From assembly GCA_035285595.1 (NCBI GenBank), contig JAYKGV010000036.1, positions 1 to 46,050 of the forward strand: a DNA stretch of 46,050 nt. Direction: 5' to 3'. This document shows positions 15,894-24,822 of this stretch, piece after piece (the first letter of the stretch is position 1; each line of letters opens with the position of its first letter). This DNA is from VGJW01 sp035285595. Lineage in GTDB: Bacteria > Cyanobacteriota > Sericytochromatia > S15B-MN24 > VGJW01. A program made the translations under genes and the position numbers. The notes under the pieces were generated by a model. It made no database searches. It was given only the letters and a program-made list of their open reading frames with translations, and was not told the DNA's origin.

Positions 15894-17241
15894 CGTCACG
15901 CACGGCTCGGCGAGCCAGGTCGGGAGCCTGACCCACGAAGTCCGCCGGAACCATCGCCAGCAGGCGGCTGCGCAAGGTGTCCGGCACGTCCGCGCCATCC
16001 AGGGCGCTGCGCAGGGCCTGGGCATCGCCCGAGCGTCCTCGTGTCGCCTCGAGCAGGCGCTCGTAGGCTCCGTCGACTCCCGCCGCCCGAAGCGCCACCT
16101 GCCACGCCTCGGCAAGGACCTCGGGATGTGCGGCGAGCGCCGCATCGAGAGCGTCAGGGGCGGGGCCCAAGCGTTCGAGCCCCGTGCAAGCCGAGGTCAG
16201 CCCCAGCAGCAGATGGCCCAGCGCCACTCCGAGGTTTCGCATGACCGTCGAGTCCGACAGATCACGCTGGAGGCGACTGACGGGCAGCTTGCGGGCCATG
16301 TGCCCCAGCAGCGCCAGCGCCAAGCCCAGATTACCTTCACTGTTCTCGAAGTCGATCGGGTTGATCTTGTGGGGCATCGCACTCGACCCCACCTCGCCCT
16401 CTACCCGGCGCTGGCTGAACCAGCCGTCCGAGACGTAGCGCCAGAGATCCTGGTCGAGGTCCAGCACCACGACGGCCAGGCGGGCAAGGGCATCCAGATG
16501 CGCCGCCAAACGATCGCGAGGCTCGACCTGCGTCGTGAGCCAGACGGGTTCAAGTCCCAGCTCACCGACGAAGCGCTGTCCGAAGGCCGACCAATCAACG
16601 TCCGGGAAAGCCCAGGCGAGCGCCCCGTGCGTCCCCGTCGCCCCCGTGAGCTTGCCGCCGGGGACATGGCGATCGACTTCGAGAACCGCGTCGACCAACC
16701 GCACCAGAAAGACCCCGAGTTCCTTGCCGAGCGTCGTGGGGGAAGCCGGTTGCCCGTGCGTCCGGGCCAGCATGGGCACCTCGGCCATCTCCGCCGTCAG
16801 GTCCCGCAACCCTCCTGCCAACGTGAGCACCGCCGGGCGAAGTACCGTCTGCCACGCTCCGAGAACGGCAGTTCCCCACGCGAGATTGTTGACATCCTCG
16901 CTGGTCAGCCCCAGATGCACGTGACCGGCCCAAGGTGCCAACACCGGGTGGACAGCGACACGATCGCGCAGAAAATGCTCCACCGCCTTCATGTCGTGGC
17001 GGAGCCCGGCTTCGCGCCGCCGCAGGTCCGCAAGGTCCTCCTCCTCGACCTGAGCGAGCGTCGCCCACGCCTCCTCGGACACGACAGGCGCAGTCCCGAG
17101 CGCATCCAGCAGCGCACGCAGGTACGCGACCTCGACGCGCACCCGGGCACGGTTCAGTCCCTCCTCCGACAGCAACCGGGCAAGGCCGGTCATCCGGTCG
17201 CGATAACGACCATCCAGCGGCGAGAGAGCTGATCCTGCCAC
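15865..17241 (-). CDS. purB: adenylosuccinate lyase
   Basis: PurB catalyses two fumarate-releasing steps of purine synthesis: SAICAR to AICAR and adenylosuccinate to AMP. The 458 residues match the E. coli-type enzyme in opening with LSPLDGRYRDR. HDMKAVEHFLRD, TSEDVNNLAW and ARTHGQPASPTT contribute to the active site. The flexible signature loop is GEVGSSAMPHKINPIDFENSEGN, carrying the catalytic Ser. The GTG start at 17241 is preceded by GAGG. It follows the cyclase gene by 7 nt on the same strand, so the two may be co-transcribed. Confidence 0.96.
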   Translation of the reverse strand: MAGSALSPLDGRYRDRMTGLARLLSEEGLNRARVRVEVAYLRALLDALGTAPVVSEEAWATLAQVEEEDLADLRRREAGLRHDMKAVEHFLRDRVAVHPVLAPWAGHVHLGLTSEDVNNLAWGTAVLGAWQTVLRPAVLTLAGGLRDLTAEMAEVPMLARTHGQPASPTTLGKELGVFLVRLVDAVLEVDRHVPGGKLTGATGTHGALAWAFPDVDWSAFGQRFVGELGLEPVWLTTQVEPRDRLAAHLDALARLAVVVLDLDQDLWRYVSDGWFSQRRVEGEVGSSAMPHKINPIDFENSEGNLGLALALLGHMARKLPVSRLQRDLSDSTVMRNLGVALGHLLLGLTSACTGLERLGPAPDALDAALAAHPEVLAEAWQVALRAAGVDGAYERLLEATRGRSGDAQALRSALDGADVPDTLRSRLLAMVPADFVGQAPDLARRAVRDATERLGLRS

Positions 17242-17248
17242 GCCCGCC

Positions 17249-19108
17249 TCAGGCCGTGACCGTTTGCCTGAGCGGCCATAGCCGCGTCAGCCGATGCTCG
17301 CCCCCGAGGCCCTTGAGGACCGCCTCGTAAGGCTCGGCTGGAATGGCCTCTTCACGCAGGACGGCCTGCACCAGCGGGTCGGCCAGAACACTCTCCGACA
17401 TCACCACATCGTCCCCTACGGATTCACCTTGGACCCGAGCCGCCATGTTGACCGTCGTCCCAAAGTAGTCCAGACGATCGTTCAAGGTCACGGCGATGCC
17501 GGGCCCGCTGTGCAGGCCAACCTTGAGCGTGAGCGGCGGCCGACCGGAGGTCCGGTTGAACTCGGCAAGGTCACGCTGCATTCGCAGCGCCGATCGAACA
17601 GCCTCGGCCGGATCATCGAAGACCGCCATCACGGCATCGCCGATGGTCTTCACAATCCCCCCGCCGTGGGCGGAAATGGCCTGCTCCATGATGGCGAAGT
17701 GATCCCGCACCAAGCTGAAAGACACGGCGTCCCCGATATTCTCGTACATCTGCGTCGAGTTCTTGAGGTCCGTGAACAGGATGGTCTGCCGCGACAGCGA
17801 CACTTGCGTCCCGGGTGCAAGCACCTCTTGACCAAACATTCGCCGGAAGTCCCCGTGGCTGGTCAGGGCCGCGGCCGTCAAGCGATCATCAGCCCACGCC
17901 GTTCGCTCCAGCAGGAGCCGCAACGGCCGATCTGCGGCATTGTCGATCGCGAGGCGCACGGGCCCCGGCCCCACCTCGAGCCCTTCCGGCTCCAGCCTCG
18001 TCCCGGTGCAACGAAGCTCGTGCAACCGTCCGATTCCACCGGGGGCCCCCGCCACAATCTCCAGACGCGTGAATCCTTCCCGCCATTGCCCACGCAGGCG
18101 ATACGTGCCCACCCCGAGGTCCAATTGCAACTCGCGCCGGTCAAAGGGCGGCACGACCACCTGAGCCAACACGTGGGGCATGGCACCGGGCCCCCCCGAA
18201 CAATACATGCGCTCCTCGATGTGCCGGACCGCCGCATTTGGACGGAACGTCACCTCGACCGAAGACGCGAGATCCGACGACACGTTCACCAGACAGTACG
18301 CGCACGACGCATCCTCGACCAGATCGGCAAGATGGGTGTGCCCCTTGGACACTCCCCTGCAATGGGGACACGTCATCTCCCAGTGCAGATCCAGTAGGCC
18401 AGCCTGGACCGCATGCAGAAACAGACGCACCACGTCGTGCCGCGGCACCCCCCACTGACGCGCGAGCGCCAGGGGACGCAAACGCCCGGCTTCCAGATCA
18501 CCACCCACCCGAACGAGGTCCACCAGGCGGGCCACAAGTCCGACATCCAGACGGGTTGTACGCTGCAAACGCAGCTCCAGCTCGGACAAGCGCTCGAGCG
18601 CTCCCGTATCGAGTTCGGGCGTGGGTGGGACATATTCCGCCGGCAAGCCCGCCCGATGGCGCTGGTTCATCTGGTCGCACAACTGCAACAGGGCCTTCCC
18701 GAAGCCCTCGAGGACGTCCGCCAAAACCTGACCAACCTCGGGGGGCAGGCCATCCCGCACCGTCGCTTGGACCGCATAGCGAAGATGGGTAGACGGAGCG
18801 CCGGACTCGTCCTTGCCCGGCACCAGTCGGATACGCGTGGCCAGCTCAAGCAGCGGTCCCTCCAGGAACTCGCGACGCGACGAAAAGGCCTCGGGTTCGA
18901 CCCACTGGAACGGGTGCTCTCGGAAACGCCCCAAGTCATGCTGACCGAACAAATCGACGTCACCCTCAGGCGTCACCTCATAGCCATCAAGTGGAAAGGC
19001 CTGTCCGACGGCTCGATTGAATCGGCGGGTATCGGAGAGCCACGGCCACACTTGCTCGGGAGCAGCCGCCAACGTGGCTTCCCACGCCTGTTCCATGATT
19101 TCGGGCAT
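17249..19108 (-). CDS. SRPBCC-DUF5939-class III adenylate cyclase
   Basis: It likely makes cAMP from ATP. The 619 residues hold a START/SRPBCC-like ligand-binding domain (about 1-155), a helical DUF5939-type middle with two CxxC pairs (Cys247/250 in TCPHC and Cys269/272 in SCAYC, a probable zinc site), and a class III catalytic domain (about 440-590). Metal-binding Asp447 (FTDLKNST) and Asp491 (GDAVMAVF), adenine-selecting Lys487 and Asp547, and the transition-state pair Asn554/Arg558 (NMAAR) are all present, so it should be active. TATCCT lies six bases before the ATG, suggesting leaderless transcription. Confidence 0.9.
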   Translation of the reverse strand: MPEIMEQAWEATLAAAPEQVWPWLSDTRRFNRAVGQAFPLDGYEVTPEGDVDLFGQHDLGRFREHPFQWVEPEAFSSRREFLEGPLLELATRIRLVPGKDESGAPSTHLRYAVQATVRDGLPPEVGQVLADVLEGFGKALLQLCDQMNQRHRAGLPAEYVPPTPELDTGALERLSELELRLQRTTRLDVGLVARLVDLVRVGGDLEAGRLRPLALARQWGVPRHDVVRLFLHAVQAGLLDLHWEMTCPHCRGVSKGHTHLADLVEDASCAYCLVNVSSDLASSVEVTFRPNAAVRHIEERMYCSGGPGAMPHVLAQVVVPPFDRRELQLDLGVGTYRLRGQWREGFTRLEIVAGAPGGIGRLHELRCTGTRLEPEGLEVGPGPVRLAIDNAADRPLRLLLERTAWADDRLTAAALTSHGDFRRMFGQEVLAPGTQVSLSRQTILFTDLKNSTQMYENIGDAVSFSLVRDHFAIMEQAISAHGGGIVKTIGDAVMAVFDDPAEAVRSALRMQRDLAEFNRTSGRPPLTLKVGLHSGPGIAVTLNDRLDYFGTTVNMAARVQGESVGDDVVMSESVLADPLVQAVLREEAIPAEPYEAVLKGLGGEHRLTRLWPLRQTVTA

Positions 19109-19114
19109 GGCCCT

Positions 19115-19120
19115 AGGATA
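19115..19120 (-). promoter_or_regulatory. TATCCT -10 element, six bases before the cyclase ATG
   Basis: Read on the minus strand, TATCCT is followed by AGGGCC and the ATG. This spacing would place transcription start at or next to the ATG. Confidence 0.45.
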
Positions 19121-19146
19121 CCCCACCGGACGGGTATGCATGGGTC

Positions 19147-20583
19147 ATGCCAGACCCTATCCAGCGTCCTTCGGGCTCGCGGCCGCTGGGCGGCCCCTTG
19201 CCGCTGCACCACGCGCCAGGGTCGAGGGCCACCGCCCCGCTCGGAACGACGAGCCCGCTGCAGGACCGACTGGGCACCACCGGCAGGCTGTCCGAAGCCC
19301 GATCTCTCGCGGAGGCCGTCGCAGCCGCCAAGGCCGCCAACCCTCGGGCGACCTTCGGAAACGACGTCGTCATGGCCGCACGCAACCTCATCGAGGGAGG
19401 CTACAAGTACCCACCGAACCTGACGACGCGGTATTACCACAGCCCTGGCAAGGTGGGGTGCTGCGCCGACTTCGTGGCCGACAGCTACGACCGGGCAGGG
19501 TTCGCGCTCGGGAAGGACATGAAGGCCAAGGGCTATAATCCCCACTACTGCCCCTCGATGATCCAGTACTTCCAGAAGGAGCAGCAGCTGGTGGACCGCC
19601 GCTCCCCGGCCCACGTCGGAGACGTGGTGTTCTTCGACTGGAACAAGGACGGAAAGTCCGACCACGTAGGCGTCGTCTCCAAGGTCGATGCCGAAGGTCG
19701 CCCCATCGAGATGCTCGAGAGCAACCGCTTCGGGCAACCGGCTCGGCGGACCGTCCTGAGTGAAGGAAAGCAGAACCGCATCATGGCCTTCGGTCGCCTT
19801 ACGGGGGCCGGTGCCGATGACGGGGCCGCCGCCGACCTTCCGCCGGTCAGCAATCCCCTGGGCAACGGTGGTGCTCTGGCCTCGGACGGACGCGCCGACG
19901 GCGCCGTTCCCTTCCGTCCCTCCCGCGGCCGCAGTGGCGGGGTGGCCGAGCCCTCACCGGGCGGGGTACCTGCACAGAGCCCTGCCCCGCGTACGTTTGA
20001 GGACCTGATGGTCCTCGCGGAGATTCTCGAGGCCCTCGCTCGGGCGCATGGCCTTGACGAGGAGCAGGCTGCCGAACTCCTCGGGGCCGCGCGTCAGGGC
20101 AAGGACCTTGTAGCGGTTGGGCGTCGCATGGGACTCGACGAGGCGAAACTGGCGCGTATGATCGAGGCCATGCCGGATGTCCTCGATCATACGGCCCGGG
20201 CGATCGGTGCGGATCGCCTCCCTCTGCCTCAAGCGGAAGACGACTGGGGTTTCGATCGAGAAGAAGCCACGAATGCGCTCGAACCCCACCGCGACGTGCT
20301 CGAGACCGTCGCGCACGAGCATGGGGTGGATCCAGCCGAGCTGGCAGCCGCGGCGTGGATGGATCCGGACGGATTGGCCGAAGCCCTGTCGGCGGGCAAG
20401 GTGGCCGATCGTCTGACCACCGCTGCGGTGGCCTTGGTCGCCGCCAAGGATGCCGGTGGAACCGGCGATCGGCTGCTCAAGGCCGCCGATCCCGAGGGAC
20501 GTCTCACGGCCGACGAACGCAAGGACCTGCTGCAGCTCTACAGCAACCGCCTGGCGGCCGCGCGGGCCTGGCTGGAGGCCTGA
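19147..20583 (+). CDS. NlpC/P60-CHAP-like amidase protein with helical C-terminus, no signal peptide
   Basis: A 478-residue protein. The first 50 residues are Pro/Gly/Ser-rich and disordered. The NlpC/P60-CHAP core follows: Cys106 in VGCCADFVADSY (with Cys105 beside it), the turn HVGDVVFFDWN, His173 in KSDHVGVVSKV and a third polar residue in EMLESN (191-193). Such enzymes cleave peptidoglycan peptides or amides. A low-complexity linker (220-280) leads to about 190 residues of Ala/Leu/Asp-rich helical repeats of unknown role. No Sec signal is present. It is divergent from the cyclase, only 38 nt apart. Confidence 0.8.
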   Translation: MPDPIQRPSGSRPLGGPLPLHHAPGSRATAPLGTTSPLQDRLGTTGRLSEARSLAEAVAAAKAANPRATFGNDVVMAARNLIEGGYKYPPNLTTRYYHSPGKVGCCADFVADSYDRAGFALGKDMKAKGYNPHYCPSMIQYFQKEQQLVDRRSPAHVGDVVFFDWNKDGKSDHVGVVSKVDAEGRPIEMLESNRFGQPARRTVLSEGKQNRIMAFGRLTGAGADDGAAADLPPVSNPLGNGGALASDGRADGAVPFRPSRGRSGGVAEPSPGGVPAQSPAPRTFEDLMVLAEILEALARAHGLDEEQAAELLGAARQGKDLVAVGRRMGLDEAKLARMIEAMPDVLDHTARAIGADRLPLPQAEDDWGFDREEATNALEPHRDVLETVAHEHGVDPAELAAAAWMDPDGLAEALSAGKVADRLTTAAVALVAAKDAGGTGDRLLKAADPEGRLTADERKDLLQLYSNRLAAARAWLEA

Positions 20584-20688
20584 TCGCCGCCGCAGCCGAG
20601 AAGATCGTCCGAACGTTCGCACGAAGCCTACCGTGGACGACAGGAAACATGGTCGCAGGTCGAGACCCGCTGCCCCGGTCCTGCCACG

Positions 20689-21162
20689 TCACGGCTGGTC
20701 GTCGAGCGCTCCGCTGATCGCGAGGTACGAGGTGGCGCCGACGAAGCGCGCCGTGGGACGGCCCTGACGGTCCAGCACCAGGAACGTCGGGGTCACCCGT
20801 GAACGGGCCGCCTCCAGCACGGCAAAGGCGGCAGCCGACTCGGACGCCTCGTCCAGATGCAGCACACGGAACGTGACGTCCTTGCCCTTGCGGGCTTCGA
20901 GGAGGTGCCAGACCGGCACCATCGCGACGCAGGCCGGTCAGGTGTGCGAAGCGACCTCGATCACGGCAGGACGGCCTGGCGGAAGGTCAAGGGTGCCACG
21001 CACGCCACGAACTCCTGCAAGATCCGCAGAGCCCTGAGGGCCAAGGAAGCGCCACAGCACGACGGCCAGCAACCCCCAGGCCGCAAGATCCAGCAGCCGG
21101 CCCACACGGGCCCGAACCCCGGAAGACGCGGAGGCCTCCGCCGGCTTGTCCTCACGCTCCAT
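20689..21162 (-). CDS. membrane-anchored selenocysteine (UxxC) thioredoxin-like protein with in-frame UGA
   Basis: Read with UGA (20938-20940) as selenocysteine, this is a 157-residue protein. It has a basic cytoplasmic N-terminus, one membrane segment (LLDLAAWGLLAVVLWRFL, about 23-40) and a periplasmic thioredoxin fold. The active site is VIEVASHT-U75-PAC78, so Sec replaces the first Cys of CxxC. The cis-Pro segment VTPTFLVLD follows, then GRPTARFVG. Codon use after the UGA stays high in third-position GC, as in a living gene. A SECIS-like hairpin follows the UGA. An AGGAGG ribosome site lies before the ATG, which overlaps the ABC gene by 11 nt. A standard gene finder would split it into two fragments or call a pseudogene. 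A recent TGT/TGC-to-TGA mutation is the alternative. Confidence 0.8.
20904..20940 (-). promoter_or_regulatory. candidate bacterial SECIS element (UGA plus hairpin)
   Basis: On the minus strand the UGA is followed by 17 nt, then GGUGCC, loop GGUCU and GGCACC, a perfect six-base-pair stem. The loop starts 24 nt after the UGA, inside the accepted 16-37 nt window, and begins with GG followed by U. A U sits at position +17, just below the stem, like the bulged U of E. coli fdhF. The loop GGUCU is that of the fdhF element as I recall it. An alternative lower stem pairs GACCGGC with GCCGGUC. Confidence 0.75.
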
Positions 21163-23041
21163 GAGCTGCCGCCTCCTGATCCTGAGGAATGTTCCAATCC
21201 GTTTCACCAGCTTGCAACGCCCACATGGTGGCATACCGCCCGCCTCTGGCAAGGAGCGCCGCATGCGTGCCCTCCTCGACCACGCGCCCCCGATGCAGCA
21301 CGACGATGCGATCGGCATCCCGCACCGTGGCCAGGCGATGAGCGACCACGAGGGTCATGCCATGGCCCCGTCTGGACTGTACCTGACGCAACATCGCCTC
21401 CTCCGTGGCGCTGTCGACGCTGGCCGTGGCTTCGTCCAGCACCAGCAAAGGCGGTTCGGTGGCGAGAGCCCGGGCGAGGCAAACCAGCTGCCGTTCACCG
21501 GTGGACAGCGTCCCGCCGCGATCCCCCAGCAACGTGTCCAGCCCCTCGGGCCAACGCCGACAGGGATCTTCACCCAACACCTCGGTCAGCACGGCCAGCA
21601 AGCGTGCGTCGTCGAGATGCTCGCGCCCCATCCTCAGGTTGTCGCGCAATGTCCCTCGGAACAGCAAGGGCTCCTGCAGCACCAAACCGAGATGACGCCG
21701 CCAAACCTCGGGGTCCCAGCACGTCAGGGGGATGTCGCCCACCCGCAGACAGCCCCGGACAGGATCATGGAAACGGGAGACCAGACCCAGCAAGCTGCTC
21801 TTTCCCGCTCCGGTCGCGCCCACCACGCCCACGGTCTCACCGGGCTCGAACACCAGATTCACACCGTCGAGCACGTCCGGCCCGGTGGGGGAATATGCGA
21901 AGCCCACGCCCTCGAACCGCAACGGCAAGGTACGCAAAGCCTCGGGACCGGGGAAGGTCACGGTCTCTCCACTCGCCACCACGGTGGGTCGGGATTCCTG
22001 CAGCTGCACCAACCGCTCGGCCGAAGCGAAGGCCGCGAGCGTGGTGTTGTACTTTTCGGCCAGCTCACCGAGAGGATTGAACAGTTGCCGCAGATAGACC
22101 GTGAAGGCATACAGAGTCCCCAGCGGCAATCCGTGCTGCAAGACGGCCTGACCGCCTGCCCAGAGGACCGCTGCCAGCGCCAGCTGGGTGGCCAGGTCGA
22201 TGGCGGGCCGCAAGATACCCTGGATATGTGTCAGATTCCAGGCCGTTCGGTAGAAGGCCTCAGCCTCGTCCTTGAAACCTTCCTGGGCCGAATCCTCACG
22301 CCCGAAGGCCTGCAGCACCCGAACCCCCGAGAGGTTCTCGGACATCACGGCAAGCAAGGTGGCCTGTCGGACCCTGAGGCCACGCCACGACGACCGCAGC
22401 CAGCGCCTGAATCCAAAGGTCAAGGCCCCGATGACCGGTGCGGCTGCAAGCGCCACCCAGGCAAGGGTCGAATCCAGTCGGAACAGGGCCCAGACCGTCC
22501 CCGCAATGACGAAGACGTCCCTGAACAAGCCCACGAGCACGCTGGTGACGAGCTCGTTGATGTTCTCCGTGTCCGATGTGACGCGAGCCACCAGGCGTCC
22601 GACCGGCTGCCGATCGAACACGGCCATGTCGAGCCGCAGCAGGTGTCCGAAGGTCTCCTCGCGGATCCGCCGGATGACCCGCTGCCCCGCCCCCTGGATG
22701 ATCAGGCCCTGAACGTATCGCAGGAGCGACTCTCCGACGAGCAGGGCCAGGTACAAGGCCGCCAGACTCATGAGGTCAGCAGGCCAGGGCCACGTGCCGG
22801 GATCAAGGCCCAGAGGACCCACGCCCGGGCCGGACGAAGGCTCCTTCCCCAGAGGACCGTCGATGGCCTGCTTGACGATCCAGGGCAGCACCACCGGAAC
22901 CGCACTGAGCGGCAGCAACAACACCAGTCCCGACAAGAGCCACGAGGCGACCGGCCGCGTCCAGCGCAGCACGTGTCGAAAGAGAACCGGATCGAAGGAG
23001 CGCTCGTGGTCCTCTTCGCGCAGCATGTGACCGTCGCTCAT
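21152..23041 (-). CDS. ABC exporter half, subunit with the catalytic Glu (heterodimer partner 2)
   Basis: A fused transmembrane-ATPase exporter subunit of 629 residues: six predicted helices, then the nucleotide-binding domain. Walker A is GATGAGKSS, Walker B LLVLDEATASVD with the catalytic Glu, and the switch His is in VVAHRLATV. The signature is degenerate, LSTGE in place of LSGGQ. Its partner shows the complementary pattern, so together they form one competent and one degenerate ATP site, as in heterodimeric exporters such as TM287/288 or MdlAB-type pairs. The ATG at 23041 overlaps the preceding stop as ATGA; an upstream in-frame start would run into the previous gene. Confidence 0.92.
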   Translation of the reverse strand: MSDGHMLREEDHERSFDPVLFRHVLRWTRPVASWLLSGLVLLLPLSAVPVVLPWIVKQAIDGPLGKEPSSGPGVGPLGLDPGTWPWPADLMSLAALYLALLVGESLLRYVQGLIIQGAGQRVIRRIREETFGHLLRLDMAVFDRQPVGRLVARVTSDTENINELVTSVLVGLFRDVFVIAGTVWALFRLDSTLAWVALAAAPVIGALTFGFRRWLRSSWRGLRVRQATLLAVMSENLSGVRVLQAFGREDSAQEGFKDEAEAFYRTAWNLTHIQGILRPAIDLATQLALAAVLWAGGQAVLQHGLPLGTLYAFTVYLRQLFNPLGELAEKYNTTLAAFASAERLVQLQESRPTVVASGETVTFPGPEALRTLPLRFEGVGFAYSPTGPDVLDGVNLVFEPGETVGVVGATGAGKSSLLGLVSRFHDPVRGCLRVGDIPLTCWDPEVWRRHLGLVLQEPLLFRGTLRDNLRMGREHLDDARLLAVLTEVLGEDPCRRWPEGLDTLLGDRGGTLSTGERQLVCLARALATEPPLLVLDEATASVDSATEEAMLRQVQSRRGHGMTLVVAHRLATVRDADRIVVLHRGRVVEEGTHAALLARGGRYATMWALQAGETDWNIPQDQEAAAHGA

Positions 23042-24822
23042 GCCGGGGCTCCGGCAGAATTCTCCGCCAATGTTCGCTCCAGCTGCTGCAGCTGCCACAT
23101 GCGGGCATAAATCCCGCCCTGCTCCACGAGATCCGCGTGCGCGCCCTGTTCCACCACCCGGCCTTCCTCGAGCACCAGGATCCTCGGCGCCGAACGCACC
23201 ACGCTCAGGCGGTGGGCCACGACGAGCGCCGAGCGGTCACGCCGGGCCTCGCCCAAGGTGGCCAGCACGCGGTGCTCGGTCGCCGCATCCACGGCGGAAA
23301 GCGCGTCATCCACCAACAGGATGGGAGCCTCTCGGATCAGCGCCCTCGCCAGACAGACCCGCTGACGCTGTCCCCCGGACAGGGTGACGCCACGCTCACC
23401 CACGATCGTGCGCTCCCGTTCGGGCCACGCTTCCATGTCAGGTCCGAGGCCGGCCTGCATCAGCGCAGGCCCCACACCGCCGGGGTCTTCCCCCATGGAT
23501 ACGTTGTCGGCCAGCGAACGCCCGAAGAGGAATCCATCCTGCGGCACCCAGGCAAAGACGCGCCGCACCTCAGCCAAAGGCATGTCGGTGAGGTCGCGGC
23601 CTTCCAGGAACAGGGTCCCGCGGGGCACTTCGAGCTGGCGCAGGAGCAACGCCACCAGCGTGCTCTTGCCGGCACCGGAGCGGCCGGTGATGCCGAGGAC
23701 CTCTCCTGCGGGCAGGACGAAGGACACCCCGGAAAGGGCGGGCCTGGATGCGCCCGGATAGGTAAATGACAAACCGCGGACTTCAAGCACGGGCGGAGCA
23801 GCTTGCCACCAGCCTGGGTTATCGCCCGAAACAGGCTCGGGCTCCTCGCGGAAAAGCTCCTGCAGGCGTCCTGCGCTGGCCCGGGCCCGCTGAGCCATGT
23901 TGTACGCCCAACTCGAAGCCATCATGGGCCAGGACAACATCTGGATGAAGCCCAGGAAAGCCACCAACTGTCCCACGGTGAGCTCGCCCGCGGTCACGAG
24001 CCTCCCGCCCAGAACCAGCACGAGCACCGTCGAGGTCCCTGACAGCATCGCGATGAGCGGGTCGAAGGCCCCCTGCAGCCGCACCATGCCCATCGTGGCT
24101 TCGGCATGCTCGCGGCTACGGGCGGCAAAGTCCGTCGTGGCATGGGCTTCACGCGCGAAGCCCTTGACGACCCGGATGCCCGAGATGGTTTCCTGAGCGT
24201 GATCCGACAAGCGCCCGAAGGCTTCCTGTACTGCCCGATGCATGCCATGCATGCGCCGGCCCAGCAGGAACGACACCAAACCCAGCACAGGCAAGGGCAG
24301 GATGGCCCAGAACGTCAACCCCGGGTGGAGCCAAAGCATGGGAACCAAGGCCGAGAGCAAGTAGAAGGGGGCATCCAGCCCCGCCATCACGCCCTCTCCT
24401 GTCACGGCCCGCAGCGCCTGCAGGTCATTGGTGGCGAGGGCCATGACCTCGCCCGGAGGACGACGTCGCTGGGCCTCGGATGAAAGCCGGATCACATGCC
24501 CATGAAGCGCGATGCGGACGTCCCGTTCGATACGGCGTGACGAGCCGAAGACTCCCATCCGCCAACCATAGCGACAAAGGGCCACGACCAGGGCCAAGGC
24601 CACCAAGGCCCCAACCCGCAACTGCAATCCCGAGGTCCCCAGGGTGTGCTCACGCAGGCCGTCGATCAAATTTCCGACGAGGAGCGGTGCCGCCACCTGA
24701 CCCAGATCACATGCCAACAGACAGAGCGCACCGAAGAGATAGGCCCGTCGCTCGCGCCAAAGGAGGGCCCGTAGGACTCCCCACGGAGTCCTGTCGCGGA
24801 ACACCTGGACGAGGGGCGTCAC
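23038..24822 (-). CDS. ABC exporter half, subunit with degenerate Walker B (heterodimer partner 1)
   Basis: A 594-residue fused exporter subunit: six transmembrane segments beginning at LFGALCLLACDLG, then the ATPase domain. Walker A is GRSGAGKST and the signature is the canonical LSGGQRQRVCLARAL. Walker B reads ILLVDDALSAVD, with Asp replacing the catalytic Glu, as in the non-catalytic site of heterodimeric exporters. The substrate cannot be read from sequence; drugs, lipids and peptides are all possible. The GTG start overlaps the TldE stop as GTGA, and the stop overlaps the partner's start. The cotranscribed TldD/TldE genes favour a peptide cargo, which is inference. Confidence 0.93.
   Translation of the reverse strand: MTPLVQVFRDRTPWGVLRALLWRERRAYLFGALCLLACDLGQVAAPLLVGNLIDGLREHTLGTSGLQLRVGALVALALVVALCRYGWRMGVFGSSRRIERDVRIALHGHVIRLSSEAQRRRPPGEVMALATNDLQALRAVTGEGVMAGLDAPFYLLSALVPMLWLHPGLTFWAILPLPVLGLVSFLLGRRMHGMHRAVQEAFGRLSDHAQETISGIRVVKGFAREAHATTDFAARSREHAEATMGMVRLQGAFDPLIAMLSGTSTVLVLVLGGRLVTAGELTVGQLVAFLGFIQMLSWPMMASSWAYNMAQRARASAGRLQELFREEPEPVSGDNPGWWQAAPPVLEVRGLSFTYPGASRPALSGVSFVLPAGEVLGITGRSGAGKSTLVALLLRQLEVPRGTLFLEGRDLTDMPLAEVRRVFAWVPQDGFLFGRSLADNVSMGEDPGGVGPALMQAGLGPDMEAWPERERTIVGERGVTLSGGQRQRVCLARALIREAPILLVDDALSAVDAATEHRVLATLGEARRDRSALVVAHRLSVVRSAPRILVLEEGRVVEQGAHADLVEQGGIYARMWQLQQLERTLAENSAGAPA

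Noticed and set aside
20689..21318. Two separate small genes (77 and 126 residues) or a pseudogene
   Set aside because: Both pieces are in the same frame and join across one UGA to give a complete thioredoxin fold. A SECIS-like hairpin lies at the right distance, and codon use stays coding-like after the UGA.
21146..23110. Long plus-strand open frame of 654 codons
   Set aside because: It mirrors the ABC exporter gene, whose motifs are all intact on the other strand.
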